Part shown: one piece after another, positions 57,363 to 64,000 of the stretch
How the letters are laid out: each line of letters begins with the position of its first letter
Numbering within the stretch: the stretch's first letter is position 1
From: Fischerella sp. JS2
GTDB lineage: Bacteria; Cyanobacteriota; Cyanobacteriia; Cyanobacteriales; Nostocaceae
DNA: 64,000 nt
Reading direction: 5' to 3'
NCBI RefSeq assembly: GCF_032393985.1
Contig: NZ_CP135918.1
Span: forward strand, 6,759,724-6,823,723
The notes under the pieces: generated by a model
The model's input: the letters and a program-made list of their open reading frames with translations, nothing else
Databases searched by the model: none
Told to the model about the DNA's origin: nothing
Made by a program: the position numbers and the translations under genes

Positions 57363-60173
57363 CTACAACCAATTCCCCACCAAAACATAGGGGGCCCACA
57401 CATAGGGAATTTCAGCTTTCTTTAATAAAGAGAGTTGAGCAAGGCGGAGGCTCTCCGCTTTAGTAAGCTTAGGATTTTCTAAATCATGATAAAATTCCTT
57501 CATCAGTTCGGCTGTAGACTCATCGTCAACAGACCACAAAGTTGCTACTGTGCTGCGTGCGCCTGCTCTGACTGCGATTCCAGCAAGTCCTAAAGTCGCT
57601 CGTTTATCTCCTAAAGCAGTTTGACAAGCACTCAAAACAAGTAATTCAATAGCACGAGATTTACTAGAGTTACCTAAGCGCAATAATTTATCAAAATCCT
57701 TGACTTTCAAAAGTTGATTCCAAGTCAAAATAAAAGTCTTTTCAGCATTGGAACTAAACTCACCGTGAGTTGCGATGTGAACAACAGTGTAGGGTGATGC
57801 TTGCATCTGATTTTGCACATTTTTTCTAGTAAAAGTCTGATTGAGAAGTTCTTCAGTTTTAGGAATTGCTGACTGAATAGTCTTCAATTCGACTTCTACA
57901 TTTGTCAGAGGAGAAAAGGTGCGACCTTCAATTTCACGTTCTTTGCTCACTCCAGCAGTTAAAGCATTAAATGTTCTTTTTTGCAACGGTTTGGGGTCAA
58001 TTAACTGCAAACCTGGAGCTAGAGCAATAGCATACTTTTGAATTAAAAATTTTTGGTCTTGCTGATCATAAAGAACAGCCATCGGAATGTTTCGCAAAGA
58101 ACCATCCAGAACAAATACCAATGTTTTAATATTTGTGTTTACTAGTTTATTTTCCAGTGGTTGAATCAACCAGTTATATACTTTTCCTGAGATTTTTTTG
58201 ACGTCATTAATACGGTCGGGTTGTGTAAGCAAGTACTGTAGTTTTTCTAAATTTTTTTCAATTTCGTTTGCCTGTTGATTAGTTGTATAGTGATAAAGCT
58301 CACTCTGTGTTGGTAACTTGAGAATGATTTCAAGACGGTCTTTTAAAATAATTGGGTAAATGACTGCTGCTGTAGTGTCAGTTTTATCAACGACCTCATC
58401 AATCTGTTTTGGCACAGGTTGCAAACAGGCTTCCCGAAAAAAGTTCTCTAATTCTGTGAACTGCAAAGCTTCAATCACATTACGGGCTTGCTGTAAGTTT
58501 TTTTGAACTCCCCCCTTTTGTCCGGGGGAAACAGGGGGGGGTTGCAAAAGTAAATCCACATATTGCCGATAGACAGGTTCGACATGATCGCGAAAGGAAA
58601 ACTGGATATCTGGATTGAGAGCAACTAAATCGTTGCGAAGAGATTGGAGAGTATTATATGCTTGGTCATAGAATGCGATCGCACCTTGGATATCACCTTT
58701 GCTCTTGAGTATGTATCCTAGTTGCCATTGCCACAAATAAGCAATATCTCCTAGTTGCATAGTCTGAGCGATTTTGAAAGCTTCCTCAGTCAGCTTTTGA
58801 GCATTACTTAAGTCTTTTGTTTCTAGGTATAATGCCCCTAAAGCACCCAAAGCATAAGCCTCTGAACGTTGATCACCAATACTTCTAGCCTGATTGATTG
58901 CGGTTGCGAAATCTTGAGCAATTTCTCGCCATCCAGGTATATCTGCGTTTGTGGCTTGTTTGAAACAAACTAAACTCTGAGCCAAGTTAATCTGGGTAAA
59001 AATTGCTGTTTGGCTCATAGGAAGTTGGGTTAACCGAGGTTGGATATCAGCAGATAACAGCCGTGCTTGTGACCAATTGTGCATTTCTAGTAATACACTC
59101 AATTGGTTGAGTTTTGCCTGAATTTGCCCAACTGGCGATTTAGATAGAGTAGCCGCCTGCTCGTAATATTGCACAGCTTGTTGATAAGCCCTAGAAGCTT
59201 TATCAGAGATGGATTGCTGTGCATTCAAGATTCTACAGTGTAAAGGCGTCAACCTTTCTTCACTAAGAGTATTTTGCTGCTCGCTAGCTCTATTACCTAA
59301 AACACGGTGAATATTACCTATACTAAGTAATGTTGCTGCTAATTGGTCAGGCGATCGCAATTTTTGAGCAAGAACATGACTTTTTTGCAAAACTTCTTTA
59401 GACTTATCTAACTCACCGACTAATTGCAAAACATCACCAAGACTGCGGAGGAGAGTTATTTTAATCACAGAATCTGGTTGTTTGACAACATAGTCAACTA
59501 GTTGCTCTAAATTTGTTTGGGCTTGACGGTAAAGCCCTAAAGTCTGTTCAGCTTGGGCAAGATTAATAGAACTGCGAACTCTACCAACTTCATTCCCTAA
59601 TTGCGTGTAAATACGAACAGCTTGTTTCCAACTATCCAAAGCTTGCTGAGTTTTGCCTAATTCCAATAGCAGACTTCCCTGAATTTCCAGGGTTTGGGCG
59701 AGGACTTGTAAATTCCTGTGAGTCTGAAGAATTTCTAGACTTTTTGTAATGTAATTGTAGGAAGTTTGTATCTGTCCCAATTGCTTCACGACTAAAGCAA
59801 GATTGCTAAACGCCATAGCTTGCCCTAGTTGATCTCCACTAGCTTGAAAAGCCTCTATTGCCTGTTGTAAAATCTTCACTGCTTGAGTGTAATCTCCAGC
59901 CTCGTAGAGTTTTTGACCTTGTTCAACTAAAGATTGGGCGTTTAGCTGGTTAGAATAACTCTTTGCCTGAGCCAAAGGAACAGCAATTTGTATAGTTGGG
60001 TTGAGATTAAACTCAAAGATAACCAAAAGTGTACTCACTAAAGCCAGCGAGATTCTTCTTAGCCATCTGCTAGCATCCAAACGACGTTGGCGAAAAGACA
60101 CAGCAACAAATTTTTGGGAAGGTTGTACAAACAGGAGTATACCAAATTGATTATTTAATACTCCCAAAGCCAA
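57363..60173 (-). CDS. TPR repeat protein with C-terminal CHAT protease domain
   Basis: The 936-aa protein has a membrane or signal segment (about 40-62) and many TPR repeats (about 78-510; for example AQSLVEQGQKLYEAGDYTQAVKILQQAIEAF). The CHAT domain (about 620-936) has catalytic His in VVHIATHGEFSS and Cys in ELLVLSACQTALGD, then GLAGIAVRAGARSTVATLWSVDDEST. Repeat-derived residues (PPPVSPGQKGG, 58508-58545) sit in frame between two TPR-rich parts, another in-frame insertion. Tandem TPR-CHAT proteins are abundant in cyanobacteria. The role is unknown, but a caspase-like protease is expected. Confidence 0.88.
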   Translation of the reverse strand: MALGVLNNQFGILLFVQPSQKFVAVSFRQRRLDASRWLRRISLALVSTLLVIFEFNLNPTIQIAVPLAQAKSYSNQLNAQSLVEQGQKLYEAGDYTQAVKILQQAIEAFQASGDQLGQAMAFSNLALVVKQLGQIQTSYNYITKSLEILQTHRNLQVLAQTLEIQGSLLLELGKTQQALDSWKQAVRIYTQLGNEVGRVRSSINLAQAEQTLGLYRQAQTNLEQLVDYVVKQPDSVIKITLLRSLGDVLQLVGELDKSKEVLQKSHVLAQKLRSPDQLAATLLSIGNIHRVLGNRASEQQNTLSEERLTPLHCRILNAQQSISDKASRAYQQAVQYYEQAATLSKSPVGQIQAKLNQLSVLLEMHNWSQARLLSADIQPRLTQLPMSQTAIFTQINLAQSLVCFKQATNADIPGWREIAQDFATAINQARSIGDQRSEAYALGALGALYLETKDLSNAQKLTEEAFKIAQTMQLGDIAYLWQWQLGYILKSKGDIQGAIAFYDQAYNTLQSLRNDLVALNPDIQFSFRDHVEPVYRQYVDLLLQPPPVSPGQKGGVQKNLQQARNVIEALQFTELENFFREACLQPVPKQIDEVVDKTDTTAAVIYPIILKDRLEIILKLPTQSELYHYTTNQQANEIEKNLEKLQYLLTQPDRINDVKKISGKVYNWLIQPLENKLVNTNIKTLVFVLDGSLRNIPMAVLYDQQDQKFLIQKYAIALAPGLQLIDPKPLQKRTFNALTAGVSKEREIEGRTFSPLTNVEVELKTIQSAIPKTEELLNQTFTRKNVQNQMQASPYTVVHIATHGEFSSNAEKTFILTWNQLLKVKDFDKLLRLGNSSKSRAIELLVLSACQTALGDKRATLGLAGIAVRAGARSTVATLWSVDDESTAELMKEFYHDLENPKLTKAESLRLAQLSLLKKAEIPYVWAPYVLVGNWL

Positions 60174-60187
60174 CGCATAATTTAGCT

Positions 60188-60466
60188 ATGTGCATTGATG
60201 TGTACACCGTAGCGCTACGCGCTACGGTTGAGGAGGGGTTTCATAATTATTCATGTGTGGCATTGTTTTTTCCAAACTGTATAAACACTCAGCGATCGCC
60301 TGATTATGCAAGAGATTTAATATGCGATCGCGCTAATGATTGCATGCATAAAAACTCAAATCTCAAAAAAGAACTGTTATATGTGATTGTCTATAAGCAT
60401 AGGATTTATATTCTTCTTGAAAGATGAGTTAGGTATTAAACCTAGTTCAAAAATTTCAAATCACTT
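60188..60466. repeat. Palindromic repeat and gap
   Basis: The stretch contains a perfect 9-bp hairpin (CCGTAGCGC 60207-60215, GCGCTACGG 60219-60227). The 79-codon frame that starts before it is mostly repeat-derived with no good ribosome-binding site, so it is not called. Confidence 0.55.
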
Positions 60467-61855
60467 ATGACTATGCATTTCCAAAAATTCGTTATTAACC
60501 GTGCAGTTCTTCTTTTCACAATATTTGCTTGTCCTGTGAAAACGTTTGCAGTCGAACAGCCTACTGCTATATTTCATGCATTTAATCAGCACTATAGTGA
60601 AATTGAAAAGTTTGTCTGCAAACTAGCTGATCAAGGGTATTCTCATATTCAAACTCCTCCCACACAGAAATCTAATCCCAGTCCAGAGTGGTGGGCGCGT
60701 TATCAGCCTGTAGACTACAGCGTGATTGCAGGGAGAGGCTCACAAGATGATTTAAAAAAACTCATTAATCAAGCCCACAGTTGTAATATCAAAGTCATTG
60801 CTGATGTTGTTTTTAATCACATGGCTAATCTAGATGGCAATGATAGTTTTGAAAATTTAACTCAATTTCCAGGTCTTTCTATAAAAGATTTTCATACTGT
60901 GCCAAGTAATCCAGGTCAAAAACCCTGTGACATTAATTATAGTGATGGCAATAGAAATTCAGAAATTAATTGTTGGTTGGGAGGACTGCCTGACCTAATA
61001 TACACAAATAATGTTAAAAAAATTCAAAAAGCCCATTTAAAGAAACTACTTGATCTAGGAATTGATGGATTTCGGTTTGATGCTGCCAAGCATATGCCAG
61101 CAGATGTCGTCAACGAGTACATCAAATACATCAACAAAGAAAGCCAAAGTAAAACATGGAATTATCTTGAGGTGATCACAGATAGTGACACGAGTGCCAA
61201 AGATTACAACTCGATTGCTGCGGTTACAGACTTTGTTCTGTACAACTCGCTGAAAAATGCATTCACTTTTGGTGGAGATCTGCGATCGCTGCGAGTTCCC
61301 AAAGCTGTCGATGATCCCCGTAGCGTTACCTTTGGCAGAAACCACGATACTATCCGCGAGATTAACTCTAGTGCGATCAACCCGTATAGCGATCGCTCTG
61401 ACTCTTACCTAGCAACGGCTTATGTACTAGCTAGAGAAAGCGGTACTCCCCTAGTACTCAATTGGGATAATGCAGATGCTGCTTTTATCCCCTATGGCGT
61501 GAAGTTTCGCCAGATTATGCGTCAACGAGGAAAAGAGGGGAAAAACGTTAAAGAAAATGTTTTAGCAGCGATTGATAGTCCCACGGTGTTGCTGATGGAA
61601 CGAGGTAGCGAAGGATTTTTTGTTGTCAACAAAGGAGCAAGTAAATTCAATGTACCAGCATTAGATTTAACCTTAACAAATTTAGAGGGATGTTATCGAG
61701 AACTCCGCAATAACTTTACCGTTGCTATTGAACGTCGCAATAACGGGAAAAAATTTATAACTCGTTGGGCAACCAACAATAGAGGTGGCATGGAAGTTCA
61801 AGGACGAGATGCACTCTACTTTATCCGTGAACCTTTTAATCAATGTCAGGTTTAA
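60467..61855 (+). CDS. Secreted alpha-amylase family protein (GH13)
   Basis: The 462-aa protein has a signal peptide (VLLFTIFACPVKTFA) and a (beta/alpha)8 GH13 barrel. Conserved regions are VIADVVFNH (region I), GFRFDAAKH (region II with nucleophile Asp), YLEVITD (region III with Glu acid/base) and FGRNHDT (region IV Asp). A short C-terminal beta domain (LEGCYRELRNNFTVAIERRNNGKKFITRW) is present. It would hydrolyse alpha-1,4-glucans outside the cytoplasm. The start is 60467; an ATG two codons later is equally possible. Confidence 0.88.
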   Translation: MTMHFQKFVINRAVLLFTIFACPVKTFAVEQPTAIFHAFNQHYSEIEKFVCKLADQGYSHIQTPPTQKSNPSPEWWARYQPVDYSVIAGRGSQDDLKKLINQAHSCNIKVIADVVFNHMANLDGNDSFENLTQFPGLSIKDFHTVPSNPGQKPCDINYSDGNRNSEINCWLGGLPDLIYTNNVKKIQKAHLKKLLDLGIDGFRFDAAKHMPADVVNEYIKYINKESQSKTWNYLEVITDSDTSAKDYNSIAAVTDFVLYNSLKNAFTFGGDLRSLRVPKAVDDPRSVTFGRNHDTIREINSSAINPYSDRSDSYLATAYVLARESGTPLVLNWDNADAAFIPYGVKFRQIMRQRGKEGKNVKENVLAAIDSPTVLLMERGSEGFFVVNKGASKFNVPALDLTLTNLEGCYRELRNNFTVAIERRNNGKKFITRWATNNRGGMEVQGRDALYFIREPFNQCQV

Positions 61856-62197
61856 ACCATTAGTGACACAATTGTAAGCAACGCCGATTAGTCGAAACCA
61901 AGAGCAATGGTACGACGACAGTATTTCACTGCCTCATCTTGTTGTCCATGTTTGGCTACTTAAAATAGCTATTTGTCCCTTTTGTAGGAGTCTGACATCG
62001 GCAGAAATTTTGTTTAGGTGATCGCTGTAATATATTTATCTCCCAGTCTGGTATCGTTATTTGAGTATATTTCTTAACCTAAAGCAATGGGGAATTACTG
62101 TCTTAGTAGCTTTTATGTGTATGGAGCAATTGTATTTTGTCCAACAGTCCAAATCAGTAGAAAATAACAAAATGTGGTTCTCAAATTAGAAAAGCAA
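61856..62197. other. Gap with a possible minus-strand relic
   Basis: About 340 bp with no intact gene. On the minus strand, about 61885-61960, a short protein-like stretch (VAKHGQQDEAVKYCRRTIALGFD) ends at a stop, preceded by stops and a frame change. It could be a relic of a helical protein. The word GTATATTTCTTAAC (about 62067) is shared with about 1123. Confidence 0.35.
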
Positions 62198-62539
62198 ATG
62201 GCAATTTATCAAGTTCGGCTGGTCAATTCTGCAATCGGTTTAGACCGTATGATCGCAGTACCTGATGATCAATATATCCTTGATATGGCAGAAGAAGCTG
62301 GTATCCGTCTACCATCTGGATGCAAACAAGGTGAATGTTCTGCCTGCGTTGCTAAGATTATTGATGGGGAAGTTGACCAAAGTGAGCAAAAGTTTTTGCG
62401 ATCGCATGAAATAACGGCTGGTTACACTATCACTTGTGTTGCTTATCCTTTATCTGATTGCATATTAGAGACTCATCAGGAACAAGTTTTATATAAAAAT
62501 TCGCTTTATTTTCAATCTGATGCAAGCAAGTCTGAGTAA
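62198..62539 (+). CDS. Plant-type [2Fe-2S] ferredoxin
   Basis: I chose the ATG at 62198 (MAIYQVRLVN), which is where the family starts; this gives 113 aa. The cluster is bound by Cys in GCKQGECSACVAK and TCVAYP (C-x4-C-x2-C ... C). It is soluble and acidic. The partner (reductase, nitrogenase or other) cannot be read. It is longer than photosynthetic PetF by a C-terminal tail of about 13 residues and its loop differs from both PetF and heterocyst FdxH, so a specialised role is likely. Confidence 0.9.
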   Translation: MAIYQVRLVNSAIGLDRMIAVPDDQYILDMAEEAGIRLPSGCKQGECSACVAKIIDGEVDQSEQKFLRSHEITAGYTITCVAYPLSDCILETHQEQVLYKNSLYFQSDASKSE

Positions 62540-62920
62540 GAAGTTTGAAAATAACTATTCTTTTAAGAAACGAGGTAGCTGGCAGTTGCGATGAAAAAAT
62601 TTCACGAGCTTTGCCATGAAAACCTCACCCCGTCAAGAGAGGATACCCCTCTCCTTAGCAAGGAGAGGGGTAAAGGGTGAGGTTAATTTCAATTTAGAAG
62701 AAAAAAATTAAGAAAATCTTAAGAAATAAGTTGTGATTTTATTGGAAAAAGTGAATTATTATTACCCACTTTAAACCTTTAAATTTATAAATTCTGTCTT
62801 GTGATACCAGCCTAATGGCATAAGTAAAATCTACCCTGTTAGAGAGGTTAATAACTAACACATAGCTGAAGATGGTATTAGAACATAAAAACCTCTATTT
62901 CTGCTTTTTAGGTGAAAACA
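62540..62920. other. Gap with palindromic repeat
   Basis: The palindrome 62621-62684 lies 82 bp after the ferredoxin stop codon. The rest is AT-rich. No gene is seen. Confidence 0.5.
62621..62684. repeat. Long palindromic repeat (AACCTCACCC...GGGTGAGGTT)
   Basis: AACCTCACCCcg and gGGTGAGGTT arms flank an inner hairpin CCCCTCTCCTT...AAGGAGAGGGG with loop AGC. The two nested stems span 64 bp. It is a common intergenic repeat in such genomes and could also act as a terminator after the ferredoxin gene. Confidence 0.75.
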
Positions 62921-63322
62921 ATGACAGGAAACTTGTTAGCTGCCCTAGTCACAGCTTTAAGCTTACTAATCGTCGATTTAGTTGTTCCTGGTGTTAATAT
63001 TGCTAACTTTCCAGCAGCTTTAATTGCTGCGGTAGCTATTGGTTTAGTTAATGGATCTGTTAAACCAGCTCTATCTTTCTTATCCTTACCACTGAACTTC
63101 TTATCTTTAGGAGCATTTTCACTCATTGTTAATGGTATCTGTTTCTCTCTTGCAGCATTTTTAGTGCCTGGTTTCTCGGCACATGGACTGATAGCTTTTA
63201 TTCTTGGTCCTGTAGTTCTGTCTTTAGCTAGCACCTTCATCAACAGATACTTTGCTGAGAGAAATTTGGCTCTTACAAGCAGTGAAGAAGCAAAACCCAA
63301 AGCGGAGTTGCCTTCTAGCTAA
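62921..63322 (+). CDS. Phage-holin-family-like membrane protein
   Basis: I prefer the ATG at 62921 to the GTG nine bases upstream; this gives 133 aa. Four membrane helices (about 6-24, 29-46, 58-78, 85-110) and the pattern LVVPGVNIANFPAALIAAVAIGLVNGSVKPALSFLSLPLNFLSLGAF match the small Phage_holin_4_2-type family of bacterial membrane proteins. The function is unknown. No phage genes adjoin, so a cellular rather than phage role is likely. Confidence 0.82.
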   Translation: MTGNLLAALVTALSLLIVDLVVPGVNIANFPAALIAAVAIGLVNGSVKPALSFLSLPLNFLSLGAFSLIVNGICFSLAAFLVPGFSAHGLIAFILGPVVLSLASTFINRYFAERNLALTSSEEAKPKAELPSS

Positions 63323-63482
63323 TTATTAGCATCAAACTAGGACAGATGTGAACGCGATCGTGTCTGTCAAAAACACAAAATCGAATTAAGTTAACTCCTG
63401 AGAAGGAGTACATAAATTCGGTTAATTTCGCAAGATTATCAACAGAAATAAACAAATTACAAACAACAGCAGTCGAAACACC

Positions 63483-63665
63483 ATGAAATTACTTCGTTAT
63501 CTCCTTGGATTCTTTTTACCTCCTCTGGGCATTTTCTTGACATATGGAGTAAGTACGACTTTAGTCATCAACATTCTCCTTACTCTTCTTGGTTGGCTTC
63601 CTGGTGCTATTCACGGTGTATGGGCGATCGCTAAATACGAAGAAAGATTAAACACCGTATCTTAG
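63483..63665 (+). CDS. Pmp3/YqaE-family membrane protein (60 aa)
   Basis: The 60-aa product with two membrane helices has the family pattern LLGFFLPPLGIFLTYG and LLTLLGWLPGAIHGVWAI. Pmp3-type proteolipids affect membrane potential and salt tolerance in yeast and plants. It may be salt-inducible, but no evidence is seen here. A terminator follows at 63717. Confidence 0.9.
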   Translation: MKLLRYLLGFFLPPLGIFLTYGVSTTLVINILLTLLGWLPGAIHGVWAIAKYEERLNTVS

Positions 63666-63716
63666 TTATTGACACTAAATTCCCAATCTAATTGCCAAGC
63701 CATGCTATATTAATAG

Positions 63717-63745
63717 AGCTCGCCTCGGCGGGCTTTATTTTTTAT
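63717..63745 (+). terminator. Intrinsic terminator after the Pmp3-like gene
   Basis: AGCTCGC (63717-63723) and GCGGGCT (63728-63734) form a 7-bp GC-rich stem with a 4-nt loop and one wobble, followed by TTATTTTTT. It fits an intrinsic terminator. Confidence 0.75.
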
Positions 63746-63879
63746 ATTTTAAAAAACTTCGTTTTTAGTATTACTCAAAAAACAATATTCCTGAGTTTTC
63801 TAAAAAGTCAGTAATCTTTTTTTTCATAAATTTAGTAGAACGACTATTAATAAACCTCTTGTACAATTATTTTTTACCC

Positions 63880-63975
63880 CACTCTAACCCTAAGCGTTTA
63901 AGGGGAGGGAACTAAATCTTCTCCCTGTTGACAGGGGATTGAGGGTGATTTTTAGGATTCATGCAAGAGGTCTAA
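63880..63975. repeat. Dispersed repeat, better preserved copy
   Basis: CCCCACTCTAACCC and GGGGAGGGAACTAAATC with GACAGGGGATTGAGGGTG can fold. The end motif GATTCATGCAAGAGGTCTAAT matches the degenerate copy at 19826-19915. Confidence 0.6.
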
Positions 63976-64000
63976 TACTTCTTTCTTATACCATTTCTTT

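Larger units (their letters stand above)
63666..64000. other. Right edge, no gene
   Basis: This 335-bp edge holds a terminator (63717-63745) and a dispersed repeat (63880-63975). A gene may begin beyond the window. Confidence 0.5.

Noticed and set aside
60188-60427. 79-codon frame before the amylase
   Set aside because: It runs through a palindromic repeat and has no supporting features.
62921-63322. Phage lysis module
   Set aside because: The holin-like protein has no endolysin or phage genes nearby; the family is widespread in non-phage contexts.

Overview
This window comes from a filamentous, most likely heterocyst-forming (Nostocales-type) cyanobacterium. The evidence is frequent HIP1 octamers (GCGATCGC), a gene for the cyanobacterial NDH-1 subunit NdhM, and the block cobN / wall-binding protein / furA / sigC. 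That block matches, from memory, the alr1690-furA-sigC neighbourhood of Anabaena PCC 7120. Gene-free stretches are full of the short tandem and palindromic repeats typical of these genomes. There are no phage blocks or CRISPR arrays, and I found one tRNA gene.

Layout. 0-3.4 kb: a small unknown protein, a nanE remnant, and a GAF histidine kinase split by a frameshift at a 7-T run. 3.7-13.5 kb: cobN, a peptidoglycan-binding protein convergent with furA, then sigC, gpsA and lipA. 13.7-20.9 kb: tRNA-Pro(CGG), a paralogous chaperone set (GrpE-like, Hsp70, J-domain/TPR/CFI-box), a decayed gene just upstream of it, an L,D-transpeptidase-like protein, and an amidase broken by two in-frame stops. 21-35 kb: PD-(D/E)XK nuclease, acetyltransferase, recJ, YdcF, a ctp protease, glycosyltransferase, GAF protein, LuxR-type response regulator, ndhM, a phytase-like esterase and a decayed gene. 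35.8-42.8 kb: a putative phospho-signalling and protease group made of a zinc-ribbon PP2C, a CHAT-FHA protein, an acidic unknown protein and an FHA-PrsW membrane protease. 43.1-44.5 kb: a DJ-1/PfpI gene interrupted by a complete IS1-family element with an 8-bp target duplication. 44.6-50.5 kb: nitrate-reductase-associated protein, PsiE, aminopeptidase P, HigBA, an acidic lipoprotein, a DUF4332 protein and a TetR regulator. 50.6-57.3 kb: an M16 peptidase pair, an Rpn/DUF4351 protein, a B12-binding radical SAM protein, a CPXCG protein and an SRPBCC protein. 57.4-63.7 kb: a TPR-CHAT protein, alpha-amylase, ferredoxin, holin-like and Pmp3-like membrane proteins.

Three themes stand out. First, repeat DNA sits in frame inside conserved genes: cobN at several places, recJ, lipA and the TPR-CHAT gene all carry extra low-complexity segments with the same words as the intergenic repeats. 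Second, there is ongoing gene decay: nanE, the split kinase, the gene upstream of grpE, the amidase, the relic at 35.1 kb and the IS-interrupted DJ-1 gene. Third, two accessory assemblies deserve attention as systems: the GrpE/Hsp70/J-TPR chaperone operon and the PP2C/CHAT-FHA/FHA-PrsW group. All family assignments come from reading motifs by eye; no database search was run.
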